From the IMG/VR virus record IMGVR_UViG_3300031787_000052, positions 20,770-84,769 of that record: DNA of 64,000 nucleotides; one strand, given 5' to 3'. A program made the position numbers and the translations under genes. Source of the DNA: a virus. Of this stretch, positions 17,501-26,500 are shown piece after piece. The notes under the pieces are model-generated. The model worked only from the letters and a program-made list of their open reading frames with translations, was not told the DNA's origin and searched no databases. Every line of letters begins with the position of its first letter. Position 1 is the stretch's first letter.

Positions 17501-20500
17501 GACCATCAATACCTAAGTACAGTGGAGAGTTAGTGACTGAATTGTATATATAAACTCTACCGACATTGTCTAATAACAACACATCACAGCTAGATAAACA
17601 TGGTGCCTGAGTTTTGGTTGGTGTTAATGTCCTTGTTGGCGTAACAGATTCAGTAATTGTCACAGTCGGTGTTAAAGTATTAGTTGGAGTTTCAGTCGGT
17701 GTTGGTGTTTGAGTTTGTGTAGCCGATTCCGTGATAGTAACAGTTGGTGTCGAGGTCTGAGTAACAGTTGGTGTCGAGGTCTGAGTAACAGTTGGAGTTT
17801 GGGTAATTGTTTGGGTTGGAGTTTCAGTTGGGGTTGGGGTTTCGGTTTGAGTTGGAGTTGGCGTTGGTGTTGGACAATTTCCATCTATACATAGTCCTAC
17901 AAGTTCGGCGGTACCTGAACCATAATCAATTATTTCTCTAACACAATAATTTCCAAAATTATTTGGTGCTATTGAAATCAAACTACCCAAACAATCTAAA
18001 AATACTAAATTTACTCCATCTCTAATGTCTGGCACATTTATAAAATAACAATTACAAGTATATTGAGTAACGGTTACTGTATTTGTTGGGGTTTGAGTTA
18101 TTGTTGATGTCACAGTAGGTGTCAATGTTGGTGTTGGAGTTTGAGTGACACATACACATGATGGGTCAGACTCAGCATACCCGAATCCTGATATAACCTG
18201 AACATCATAGGAACAAGGAATGACCAATATTTCATTGTTATTCAAATTCAAAGTCGTAAGAGACCCTCCACAATTGTAAACATTGAATTGTGTACCTCCT
18301 GACTGATAAATGTTATAAATTATACTCTGGAAGGTACTACCCAAATTAATTGTTAAAGTAGGGGTAAATGTTAATAAGTAGGCCGAATTTATAGGGTTAA
18401 ACGTAGCAGTTAAAATTGTAAAATATTGGGGCGATAGTGGAGGGCTAACACTGATTAGTTCCAAAACTTGACCAACTAAAGTACCAGGTGAGCCTACATT
18501 TGTAGGTATCAATGCAAAATCATCCCCTACCCTCAAAGGAGGTTTAATAACAAATCCATTATCGAGTAATTGACCTAAACCTCCATATAGTGTCCATGAG
18601 GTACAACACAATGTTTGAGTAGGTGTTGATGTTATAGTGTTGGTTACACTTGGTGTTTGTGTTGATGTACTAGTCGGTGTTTCAGTAGTTGTCGTAGTTG
18701 GCGTTACGGTATTTGTAGGTGTTTCAGTAGTTGTAGGAGTCGGGGTCGGGGTACCAGTTCTTGTAGGAGTCGGAGTTCTAGTAGGACAAAGTATTGAGTT
18801 CTCACAAGACCCATTCTCAAGAAATGTTAAAGTACCTCCCACAGTTTGAAGTGACCCTTTAGCATAACATGCGGTAAATGTTACACCAGGACCTATTGGT
18901 ATTCCTCCTGAAGGTCCACCATTACATAAAATTCCGTTATAACTACCAAAAAATTCACCTATATTGGTTATAGAATAACAAACACACTCAATAGGTGTTC
19001 TTGTTGGGGTTGACGTTTTTGTTGGTGTTACAGTTTGAGTTTGTGTCTGAGTTTGAGTTTGTGTCGAAGTTGGGCTTTCTGTAGGTGTTGATGTTACTGT
19101 TGAAGTTTGTGTCTGAGTTGGGGTTTCAGTTTGAGTTGGGGTTTCAGTTTGAGTTGGGGTCGAGGTAATCGTTGGAGTCGAGGTAATCGTTGGAGTAACT
19201 GTTGGTGTTGATGTTACAGTAGGTGTCGGGGTTGAGCTCGGGCATGGGTAGGATGCCGAACAACCGCTACAACTAGTTTGGGCACTAATATTAACAAATA
19301 GATAATTATTTTGTGTGAATGTTTCGGCAATGTTTGTAGCACAACCGCTAAATACACCGGATTCAATGTAGTAAACTGTACCTTCAGTTATTGTGTTAGC
19401 GGTTAATCCAGGTATTTCATAAAGTTTAAAAATTTCAAATGGGAAACAACATCCACTAAATGTTCTTATAGCTGGCTTGTACTCGGTAATTGATGGAGTT
19501 GGAGTTGATGTAACCGTTGGAGTTTGAGTTGATGTAGATGTTATCGTTGGGGTAGAGGTTACTGTATTTGTTGGAGTAGAGGTTACAGTATTTGTCGGTG
19601 TTTCAGTTTGAGTTGGGGTCGGTGTTGATGTGGATGTTTCTGTAACAGTGTTTGTTGGAGTTTGAGTTGGGGTTTGTGTGTTTGTTTCGGTAATTGTTGG
19701 GGTTTGTGTAGGAGTGTCAGTAATGGTTGGTGTGGGAGTCTCTGTCGGTGTTGGTGTTGGTGTTGAGGTGCCACAAAATCCTTCGCAAACTCCGTTATTG
19801 AATACCGCAATAAATGGGTCTAAAACTAAACTTGATGACGCACATAAACTTACGGTGTCACCTTCAGAACCTGAAATTTGTAATGAGTACTCAAAATTTA
19901 TATTATTACAATCTTTACCACTTACATTTTGTTTGTCTAATAAACTGGTGTTTACAAATGTGTAACAAAAACAATCTAAAGTAGGTGTTGGTGTTGGGGT
20001 AGAAGTTTGTGTAGGTGTTTCAGTATTGGTTGGGGTTTGAGTCGGAGTTTCCGTTTGAGTCGGAGTTTCAGTTACCGTCATAGTAGGTGTTTCGGTAACG
20101 GTGACAGTAGGAGTTGGGGTTTGGGTAGGAGTTGGGGTTGGGGTTACTATGTTAAAATTTGTAGGTAAACACGATAACTCTTGGGATGTACCTTTAATAA
20201 CCCCTGTAAAAGTTAATGGGTCTAAAGTTGTAGAAACTAACCCCCATGGAGAATCTAAAATTGCTTGATAAACAATACCTGAAGTATCCACAGCATAGAT
20301 ATTTCCACCAAATTCAAAGAATCCGGCAATAATTTGAGAAACTTGGAATAAAACTTCTTGTTCACCAGTTGAATAGTCATATTGTAAAATATAGTTACTC
20401 AATCCTTGGAACATTGAAACTATGAATTTTCCGCCGGTTGTTAGAATAAAATCACCTCTTACCGAATAACCGGTTGGTAGTGAGAATTTAGGGGTTACTG

Positions 20501-22862
20501 TATTTGTTATATAGTTTAATTCTTGTACGTTTTCTTGACCAATTGCTTGTGTACTAGTTATAATTAATGTGGTATCATTTATTGCAAATAAACCATCACC
20601 CAAGAAAAGTCTAGTTATTTCATCAATTAATGTAACACTCACAGGGCAAGTTGAAAAACTGTATCTTTGAATTCTATTTACGATAGTAATGAATAACCTT
20701 GAGCTAGTGTTAGCAATATCTCTTACTGTTGCCTTGGGGTCAAAAATTACTGTAGACGTTTCTGTATTATAGTCATAAGAATAAATTAATGATTCACTAT
20801 CGACATATAAAACTGAACATCCGTCTATACAAACCGGAGTCGGAGTTACAGTCATTGTATTTGTTGGAGTTTGGGTTGTGGTTGGAGTTTGGGTTGTGGT
20901 AGGTGTTTGTGTACTTGTTGGAGTTTGGGTTGTGGTTGGTGTTTCTGTACTTGTTGGGGTTTGGGTTGTGGTAGTTGTTGGTGTTTGTGTTGCCGTACTT
21001 GTTGGTGTTTCAGTAATTGTTGGTGTCACGGTATTAGTAAGAGTTACTGTTGGTGTTGGACTTTGGGTAAGTGTAGGAGTTATAGTTTGAGTACTAGTTG
21101 GGGTTTGAGTACTAGTTGAGGTAATTGTGGGAGTTTGGGTTTCAGTTGGGGTAATTGTAGGTGTTAATGTATTTGTTGGGGTAATTGTAGGTGTTAATGT
21201 ATTTGTTGGTGTTTGGGTGACTGTAGGAGTTGGGGTTGGGCTAGCACATTCTCCGTCAATACAAGGACCAAAATTACTAATTTGAGTTACCCCTGAAAGA
21301 GTAGTAACTCCACTATTTTCTAAACAAACTTTAAATGGTCTTGCAGGTTCTATTAATTTTCTTACCGAAACCCCTTCACTACCACATTTAAAATAGTCAA
21401 TAACCGCATTATTCCCAACCGCGGTTATTTCAAAACAGTCACAGGACACGGGTGTCTTAGTTGGGGTTGGGGTATTAGTTGGGGTATTAGTAATTGTTTC
21501 AGTTACAGTTACTGTTGGTGTTTGGGTCGTTGTAGGAGTTTGGGTTGGTGTTTGGGTTGGTGTTGGTGTTATTTGAGGTATGAAGTTTACATCTAAACAA
21601 TTTGGTAATTGAGAAGCCCCATACACCGAATATCCTGTATCACCTGTTAATGTAATTGTGTACGGATAATTTTTATCAATATGGAATACATTATTAGTTT
21701 CGTTACCATCCATGATATAAATTTCACCATTATCTTGAAAAATGCCCCAAGGCTGGGTGATGGTTGGATTCAATTGAATATCGACTTCAGGGTCACCATT
21801 TAAGAAATTATATTGTGTTATGAATTGTCCGAATGGTGCCGCGGTCGCGTTAGTCGTAATAATAACCTTATTTGTTGTTGTTAAAATAATATCTCCCGCA
21901 ACACCTCTGTTTATCAACATCGGGAATAGAGTTGTAAATACCGCAGTATTTGTAGTAATATTTACCGAAACAACCTGTTTTGGATTACCCCCGCTTTGGA
22001 CCGCAATCAAGGTTGTGTTATTAATTGCCCCCAACCCAGGACCTATGCCTGATGGTAATGTAATTACACGATTAAATACCGCGGTAAACGGACTCAAAGT
22101 AATATCCCATTCGTATATCTCACTGGCACTAGCCATCCACAACTTACTTGAAGTATGGGCAATATCATTTGTCGCGGAACCAACTGTGTCAGGAACTATA
22201 AGTTGTGTAGTAGTGTCCGTGTCAACATCATAGAAAAATACATTTTGTAATGAATTAAATATTACCGCACATTCGGGAACAGATGGAGGATTAGTTCCTG
22301 TTGGAGTAAGCGTTCTAGTTGGGGTTGATGTCTTGGTAATTGTTGGTGTTTGAGTTGATGTCTTGGTAATTGTTGGTGTTTGAGTCGTCGTTGGTGTTTG
22401 AGTAGGAGTTTTAGTTGATGTTTGAGTAGGTGTATAAGTAATTGTTGGTGTAACACTTGGCGTTCTTGTTATAGATGGAGTTGGGGCACAACTGAAGACA
22501 TACGTATAACCTGACTCAACACAATCAACACAGAATATTGTTGATGGGGTTGGAGTCATGGTCATTGTGGGGGTTATTGTCGGAGTTGGTGTTTTTGTGG
22601 GAGTTACAGTTTCAGTTGGAGTTATGGTAGGCGTTTTAGTTATTGTTGCGGTAGGGGTCGGTGTAGGTGCAAGTAAATTGAATTCACAGCAAACACTAAA
22701 GGCTGAAAAACAAACTACGTAAACCCCATATACATAATCGGCAACATAATTAAATGGTAAAAGTTGCACACCTACAGATACGGTGCCGCCGGTTTGGGGA
22801 TTGAATGTTATATCCCCATATTGTCCCGCATAATTTACCGATTGTATTAGTGCTGTTGGCAT
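11514..22862 (-). CDS. Giant modular Thr-Pro-linker adhesin, 3782 aa
   Basis: One uninterrupted frame of 3782 codons. A unique N-terminal domain (1-65) is followed by globular modules separated by Thr-Pro linkers (TPTPTxTxTPT). Approximate nucleotide positions in protein order: short CVDC insert 22485-22535; P1 21576-22272; C1 21240-21450; P2 20150-20835; C2 19770-19980; F1 19235-19490; C3 18785-18995; X 18140-18610; C4 17875-18065; P3 16860-17610; F2 16380-16625; C5+P4 15205-16150; C6+P5 13865-14860; C7+P6 12510-13470; P7 11514-12265, ending the protein. P modules (about 230 aa) share IA-x-T-x-x-KLW, then EYxIT-x-x-PF, FITQYN and a closing Cys; I infer small beta-propellers. C modules (about 70 aa) open with CxCY/F and hold four or five more Cys. 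F modules (about 85 aa) carry SGCCFPFE and FSGCATNIAE. There is no signal peptide. A tail or fibre surface adhesin is inferred from context. Confidence 0.75.
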   Translation of the reverse strand: MPTALIQSVNYAGQYGDITFNPQTGGTVSVGVQLLPFNYVADYVYGVYVVCFSAFSVCCEFNLLAPTPTPTATITKTPTITPTETVTPTKTPTPTITPTMTMTPTPSTIFCVDCVESGYTYVFSCAPTPSITRTPSVTPTITYTPTQTSTKTPTQTPTTTQTPTITKTSTQTPTITKTSTPTRTLTPTGTNPPSVPECAVIFNSLQNVFFYDVDTDTTTQLIVPDTVGSATNDIAHTSSKLWMASASEIYEWDITLSPFTAVFNRVITLPSGIGPGLGAINNTTLIAVQSGGNPKQVVSVNITTNTAVFTTLFPMLINRGVAGDIILTTTNKVIITTNATAAPFGQFITQYNFLNGDPEVDIQLNPTITQPWGIFQDNGEIYIMDGNETNNVFHIDKNYPYTITLTGDTGYSVYGASQLPNCLDVNFIPQITPTPTQTPTQTPTTTQTPTVTVTETITNTPTNTPTPTKTPVSCDCFEITAVGNNAVIDYFKCGSEGVSVRKLIEPARPFKVCLENSGVTTLSGVTQISNFGPCIDGECASPTPTPTVTQTPTNTLTPTITPTNTLTPTITPTETQTPTITSTSTQTPTSTQTITPTLTQSPTPTVTLTNTVTPTITETPTSTATQTPTTTTTQTPTSTETPTTTQTPTSTQTPTTTQTPTTTQTPTNTMTVTPTPVCIDGCSVLYVDSESLIYSYDYNTETSTVIFDPKATVRDIANTSSRLFITIVNRIQRYSFSTCPVSVTLIDEITRLFLGDGLFAINDTTLIITSTQAIGQENVQELNYITNTVTPKFSLPTGYSVRGDFILTTGGKFIVSMFQGLSNYILQYDYSTGEQEVLFQVSQIIAGFFEFGGNIYAVDTSGIVYQAILDSPWGLVSTTLDPLTFTGVIKGTSQELSCLPTNFNIVTPTPTPTQTPTPTVTVTETPTMTVTETPTQTETPTQTPTNTETPTQTSTPTPTPTLDCFCYTFVNTSLLDKQNVSGKDCNNINFEYSLQISGSEGDTVSLCASSSLVLDPFIAVFNNGVCEGFCGTSTPTPTPTETPTPTITDTPTQTPTITETNTQTPTQTPTNTVTETSTSTPTPTQTETPTNTVTSTPTNTVTSTPTITSTSTQTPTVTSTPTPSITEYKPAIRTFSGCCFPFEIFKLYEIPGLTANTITEGTVYYIESGVFSGCATNIAETFTQNNYLFVNISAQTSCSGCSASYPCPSSTPTPTVTSTPTVTPTITSTPTITSTPTQTETPTQTETPTQTQTSTVTSTPTESPTSTQTQTQTQTQTVTPTKTSTPTRTPIECVCYSITNIGEFFGSYNGILCNGGPSGGIPIGPGVTFTACYAKGSLQTVGGTLTFLENGSCENSILCPTRTPTPTRTGTPTPTPTTTETPTNTVTPTTTTTETPTSTSTQTPSVTNTITSTPTQTLCCTSWTLYGGLGQLLDNGFVIKPPLRVGDDFALIPTNVGSPGTLVGQVLELISVSPPLSPQYFTILTATFNPINSAYLLTFTPTLTINLGSTFQSIIYNIYQSGGTQFNVYNCGGSLTTLNLNNNEILVIPCSYDVQVISGFGYAESDPSCVCVTQTPTPTLTPTVTSTITQTPTNTVTVTQYTCNCYFINVPDIRDGVNLVFLDCLGSLISIAPNNFGNYCVREIIDYGSGTAELVGLCIDGNCPTPTPTPTQTETPTPTETPTQTITQTPTVTQTSTPTVTQTSTPTVTITESATQTQTPTPTETPTNTLTPTVTITESVTPTRTLTPTKTQAPCLSSCDVLLLDNVGRVYIYNSVTNSPLYLGIDGPDGSFDIAHTNNKIWLNRGTSLYEYDIILCPFSATFSREISGSTAFSAGLFAINDTTLIANNGATPSSILEIDVSTNPYTVTTKFSLLPGRRVSGDYVLTNSGKLIVSNFSGTNPNAPTGVYITQYNYITSATPPVDNNVDILISPTIVFPYGLYQYGGGFYILSANGTQYTLDLNPPYTLTAAPTVPLPPNTINAAYFGASQSNGCFDNNIVPVSPTPTSTPTPTPTPTATITQTPTITQTSTPTPTITSTVTQTPTQTQTPTSTITVTPTQTSTVTSTPTVTSTPTPTITEYKPAIRTFSGCCFPFETFKIFEIPGLTANSITEGTVYYIESVGFSGCATNIAETFTQNNYLFVNLSAQTSCSGCSTNYPCPSSTPTPTVTSTPTLTPTQTQTPTQTQTPTETSTQTPTETSTQTPTQTQTSTQTPTNTQTSTNTPTTTVTPTLTRTPDTCNCYTFFNISTSQSLTVDFIDCTGLQNQITINYGNSAQVCVKNNIFSGTPSGALVSFLNGDCTNGCPTTTIQACNPFVVNGTNRIIYTYDPITNTQIPLPINTESVSIYDIATNDNYLWIYGNFATLGNGIKEYFITTSPFTSSLNRFISGSTLYQSTRNGLAVLNNTTLITASGTAGNVIVSLNISSNTWVATPLFTLPTNRVLRGDLTYTNTGNIIALTYNNVAGTGSFLTQFDLFGNQELEFQIGNSVEGFGLFMYNSQIFTVASSSASPAVVRRDLNFPYTSLTVNNMTITNVGFAQPLSCLNVNFIGVTRTPTQTPTPTPTPTTTKTNTPTSTQTQTQTPTRTSTPTNTQTPTITSTSTITPTVTRTATITPTVTRTSTITPTVTRTSTITPTITQTATQTNTPTVTQTATVTQTATQTPTPTETSNLFACTCYNFFNTSNNQPGTVTYYNCDGVFSSVTVSATSYVQLCVSGNSTNPLYTATTQITAIDELGDCTVSCPTINLDSCISFLAGGPGNIIQSYDFQTNTTTFLPIPNRPWSMLGIANTSNKLWVHGTYLGFTSGGIREWDITFSPFSATYNGRTINIQSNTILPNSNACGLVAIDNFNLLSVSGATAGSQSVVNVDISDTITNNAVFTKLFDLPSNRRILTDLVFTQTGKIIIMTQTTTPVKIFITQYDILGNIEVDVPLFTSGIDANSGWSILINSNNLYIVRATTPGEIYQVNLTSPYSATLLSESLPVTVTDQSQSPECITVEFIPVTKTPTPTPTKTPTPTVTMTITPTSGATETRTPTPTTTQTSTPTITSTITPTITATPTRTATQTPTITRTATQTPTITRTATQTPTITRTATQTPTRTATPTRTPTRTATNTPSITPTISITPTITSNLPCKCFNFYNTSDTVNGTLIYTACNLTVSSTTVSANSFVQLCVNLSGYSGSSQITFVNQVGSCVNGFCPNISINSCDLLSVKKEPSGPTNGLWQIMSIRNESLLYLPVSGRTVGTNALARTSNKVWVLGFFTALGGSRIREYSITQNPWSAVVTNNYTLPTNLPSVIDNGMAAIDDENFIVGSGTALNVIAKLNVSGGILSSTKIIDLISPFTVFGDMIYTTTNKVIVAVKNTINTNIWQIHQYDVNGTFELAVDVSSISLFNSGINFAVVNNQLYLLPHNQTYNNYYLINLNNPYNTTIQSALGGSAPNDVAQNPECINIQFIPSTQTPTPTRTKTPTPTRTPTRSATPTRTPTRSATPTRTPTRSATPTRTPTRSATPTRTPTITMSPSITPSRTVTMTPSSIGIYTQPLMVSFSGTSTVISRYDVTTNTITTLDVQSSGILPNQDIACTQNKFWLSNQGSGNIIKEYTYTASPFNYVLNRTLNIPVTLTDGLTVRTVGGIEYLIGCTGNTTIVEMDISSTTAIVTDKFDLPLNRTIGADMMYTNTGKLIVANYSGGNTTVGFMTQYNYETNTLEIDRALPTTYAAGGQKVYFVSNNNIYSTSISASLSVVYQWNTDSNINNPLPLQSFELPLLRGSAQPQEFININFTS
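12331..12450 (-). repeat. Four perfect 30-bp tandem repeats in adhesin linker
   Basis: Four identical 30-bp units lie at 12331-12360, 12361-12390, 12391-12420 and 12421-12450 (each begins tggtgttgcacttcttgttg on the plus strand). They encode the ten-residue unit TPTRTPTRSA. Identity at DNA level indicates recent expansion or ongoing homogenisation. The 30-bp length keeps the frame. Confidence 0.95.
13591..13680 (-). repeat. Three 30-bp tandem repeats in adhesin linker
   Basis: Units at 13591-13620, 13621-13650 and 13651-13680 (cttgttattgttggtgtttg then agtcgccgtt) differ at a single base and encode TATQTPTITR-type decapeptides. A partial copy precedes them at 13571-13590. Confidence 0.9.
14971..15060 (-). 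repeat. Three 30-bp tandem repeats in adhesin linker
   Basis: Units at 14971-15000, 15001-15030 and 15031-15060 (gttcttgtaacggtaggagt then aatygttgat) encode TITPTVTRTS/A decapeptides with a few base differences. Confidence 0.85.
16247..16330 (-). repeat. 24-bp and 18-bp tandem repeats in adhesin linker
   Basis: Two identical 24-bp units (16247-16270 and 16271-16294) are followed by two identical 18-bp units (16295-16312 and 16313-16330). All are multiples of six, the length of one Thr-x codon pair, so the linker changes length without losing frame. Confidence 0.9.
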
Positions 22863-22875
22863 CCCTTTATATATA

Positions 22876-23575
22876 TCAACATCCCGGTGTTACGATACCC
22901 AAAGAATTAAGTGTGGAGATTATCAAATTATAATAATAAGTCGAAGTATCTCCATCGTTTATACCTAATTGGTAGTTTAAATTGGTCAAGTAATAATCAC
23001 TTAAGTTGTTAGGTGGTGAATATATTCCCGCATTTACAAAAGTTGTTTGTACCAAGTCTTGGAAGGTAGGTTGTCCCTCATTTATTACCGCAAATACAAC
23101 ACCTCTTAATCCATAATCAATTGAAGATAAGAGGTTTCTCAAAGTTGTAACGTCAGTCCCATAATCCGGGTCTAATACAGTTGTAGGCGTAAAAGTTCCA
23201 CCTGTAACATACGCTCCACCACTCTCGTCTTGGAAAACCAAATTGATTACTAAATCAACGCTAGTATCAACTGCTCTTCCAGCATTTCTCGAAGTTGCTA
23301 AACACGCAACAAATCTTTCATTTACATTACCTAATGGGCCAGTTTGCATTGTGAAGAATTGAACTCTCTCATTATATAACGTAATATCATTGTTATAAAC
23401 ACCTATCAAACAAGTTTCAAGTATTCCACCAGGTGCAATCATTTGCTCCAAAGGAGCTCGTGTAGACCCCATAGAGCCTGAATCATCATACCAAATATTA
23501 ATTTCAGTATTTGAACTAATTGATTCGGTATTCACCAAAGTAACAATCAAATCACAAGTTGGCGCCGGAGTTTTA
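22876..23575 (-). other. VWA-like terminal domain with DxSxS MIDAS motif
   Basis: The last 230 or so residues of the 1481-aa adhesin form a non-repetitive domain. The strand [11 protein letters not shown] (Asp-Asp-Ser-Gly-Ser at about 23475-23490) fits the DxSxS metal-ion-dependent adhesion motif at the end of the first strand of a von Willebrand A fold. Later hydrophobic strands ([13 protein letters not shown] and [13 protein letters not shown]) fit an alternating alpha/beta layout. The Thr and Asp of the full MIDAS cannot be placed with certainty. Confidence 0.55.
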
Positions 23576-26500
23576 GTTGGGGTAGGTGTTAAAGTTGGGG
23601 TGTTAGTAGGGCTAGATGTTTGAGTTTGTGTCGGTGTTGGGGTTTGTGTTGGAGTTTCTGTTTGTGTAGGGGTTTGCGTAGGGGTTGGTGTCGGACATGG
23701 ATTTGAGAACGTACATTCATCACAATCAGTTTGGGCCGTCACACCAACAAACAAATAATTATTTGGTGTAAATACTTCGGCAATACTTGTTGCACAACCA
23801 CTGAACACACCTGTCTCAATATAGTAAATATTACCTTCAACAATGGTTGTGGCTGTCAATCCAGGTATCTCATAAACTCTGAATACTATATGTGGAGAAC
23901 AACATGCACTAAAGTGTCTGAATGATGGCTTATATTCAGTAATTGATGGGGTTGGTGTTTGTGTAGTAGTAGGTGTTTGAGTATTCGTTGGTGTTTGTGT
24001 AGAAGTACTAGTAACTGTTACAGTTGGTGTTTGTGTACTAGTCACCGTTGCGGTCGGTGTTTCAGTTGGTGTTGGTGTCTGTGTTGTAGTGTTAGTAACA
24101 GTTGTTGTGTTTGTAGGTGTCGAAGTTTTAGTTATTGTTACAGTTACAGTATTAGTTTGAGTTGGGGTAGGTGTTTTTGTTGGGGTACTTGTATTGGTTG
24201 GGGTGACTGTCGGTGTGTAGGTTATCGTTGGGGTAACACTTGGCGTTTTAGTGATAGAAGGTGTTGGAGCACAACTGAATACATATGTGTAACCTGATTC
24301 AACACAGTCAACACAGAATATTGTTGAAGGCGTAACGGTAATAGTATTAGTTGGTGTGACTGTTGGTGTTTGTGTTGAAGTTGAGGTTATGGTTGGTGTT
24401 TGTGTTGTCGTTGGTGTTGGGGTAGGTGTGGGTGTTTCTGTTGTTGTAGGTGTAGATGTTGTAGTGTTGGTTGGCGTAGGCGTAGATGTCTCTGTTGATG
24501 TTGGGGTCGATGTGTTGGTAACTGTACTGGTTTGAGTTGGAGTATTAGTTGTTGTATTTGTTTGAGTAGGAGTACTTGTTATCGTTTCAGTAACAGTCAC
24601 TGTCTGTGTAACTGTTTGAGTTTGAGTATTAGTAACCGTGTTTGTTGGAGTACTAGTGATTGTACTTGTTTGTGTTTGAGTTACTGTTGGGGTATTTGTT
24701 TCGGTTGGCGTTTGAGTTGTAGTTGGTGTTTGAGTTGGTGTTTGAGTTGGAGTTTCGGTTGGTGTCGGAGTAGGTGTAGATGTTGGACAAGGATTTGAAT
24801 CTATACAATCTTGGCAAGTGAATTGATTAGTAATATTCAAATACAAGTATTGTAAATCCGTTAGAGTTTGAGCTATATTAGTCGCGCATCCCTTGAACTG
24901 TGGTGATTCAATATAATAAACATCTCCTTCAATTATGGTTTGACCTATTTCACCAGGAACTTCATATAATTGAATGATTTGTCCTGGTTGACAACAACCA
25001 CTAAACCATAAGTTTAGAGGTTTAAATTCAGTTTTAGTTGGAGTGACTGTTATAGTCGGAGTTGGGGTAACGGTATTTGTTGGGGTCTCTGTACTAGTCG
25101 GAGTTTCAGTAGTGGTCGGAGTTGGTGTTACCGTATTTGTTGGGGTCTCGGTGGTGGTAGGTGTTGGTGTCGGAGTAGGACATGAATTGTCGATACATGA
25201 ACCAAAATTAGTTACTATTACACCAGATGTTATTGTATATTCTTCATTTATAATACAATCCTTAACCGTAGACCCTCCAGGTACGAATAAATTAGTAACT
25301 GAAGTTCCATCACATTTATTATAAGATATAACAGCTCCACCCGCAGCGGCGAAAAACTCAATACAATTACAATTAATTGGTGTTTTGGTTGGCGTTGGTG
25401 TTTTAGTTTCAGTTACGGTTACAGTATTAGTAGGTGTTGATGTGTTAGTATTAGTAGGTGTTGATGTGTTAGTATTAGTTGGCGTTGGTGTTTGAGTTTC
25501 AGTAACAGTTGCGGTAGGTGTCTGTGTTGGTGTATTAGTAGATGCGACAGTTTGAGTTGTTGTTGGGGTCACTGTTAATGTACTCGTACTGGTCGGAGTA
25601 TTAGTATTGGTAGATGTCGGAGTAGATGTTTCAGTAGGAGTTGATGTGATTGTTGGGGTATTTGTTGGGCTTTCAGTTATTGTGGGGGTATTCGTTGGGC
25701 TTTCTGTGATTGTAACAGTTTGAGTTTGTGTTTGAGTCACTGTAGGGGTATTAGTAACTGTTTCTGTAGGAGTTTGAGTTTGTGTTTGAGTTGATGTTGA
25801 TGTTACGGTACTAGTTGGACTCAGAGTCTGTGTGACAGTATTGGTCGGGGTTTCAGTAACTGTTGGTGTTGATGTTAAAGTATTAGTGGGTGTTTGGGTC
25901 ACTGTTGGAGTAACGGTAGGTGTTTGGGTCGAGGTTGGCGTTTCTGTTGGGAAACCTGAAACAGTTAGTGATGGTGTTACAGTTGGTGTTACTGTGGGTG
26001 TTGGGCTATTACTTGGAGTTCTTGATGGGAATGGACTTGGTGTTGCGGTCGGTGTTTGCGTTGATGTTGATGTTGTAGTGGGTGTTTGTGTTTGAGTTAA
26101 TGTATTTGTAGGGGTTATCGTCGCAGTACCTGTTGGGGTGGCGGTTGGTGTTTTAGTAGAAGTAGGGGTTGGTGGAACACATGAAGAAGCCTCAGTACAA
26201 TTGGTATTATCAGTGGTATAAAAACTTTGGATTATATCATTTCTATTATTATAAGACTCATCGTTATTAGAATATGTTATATAAACATCTATTCCGAATG
26301 AGTTAATAGAAGATTGAACATTGTTACATATAACAGTTATACCAGGAGAAGATATAGTAAGTCTTTGTAGTACCCCTTTACAATCTATGTATAGAATATT
26401 TACAACACCATCAAATGAGGGATTGGTATTGTTTATAGCATTTGCTAAATCAATTGCCGAAATATTAACAAAATAACAAAAACAACCATTATTAGTTACT

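Noticed and set aside
12310-25324. Long plus-strand open frames opposite the Thr-Pro linkers (for example 12310-12510, 15025-15297, 20871-21119, 25043-25324), rich in Val/Gly or Cys/Trp/Ser
   Set aside because: They are the direct complement of GT-rich linker DNA, have period-6 composition, no plausible starts or neighbours, and break where the linkers break. They are shadows of the adhesin genes.
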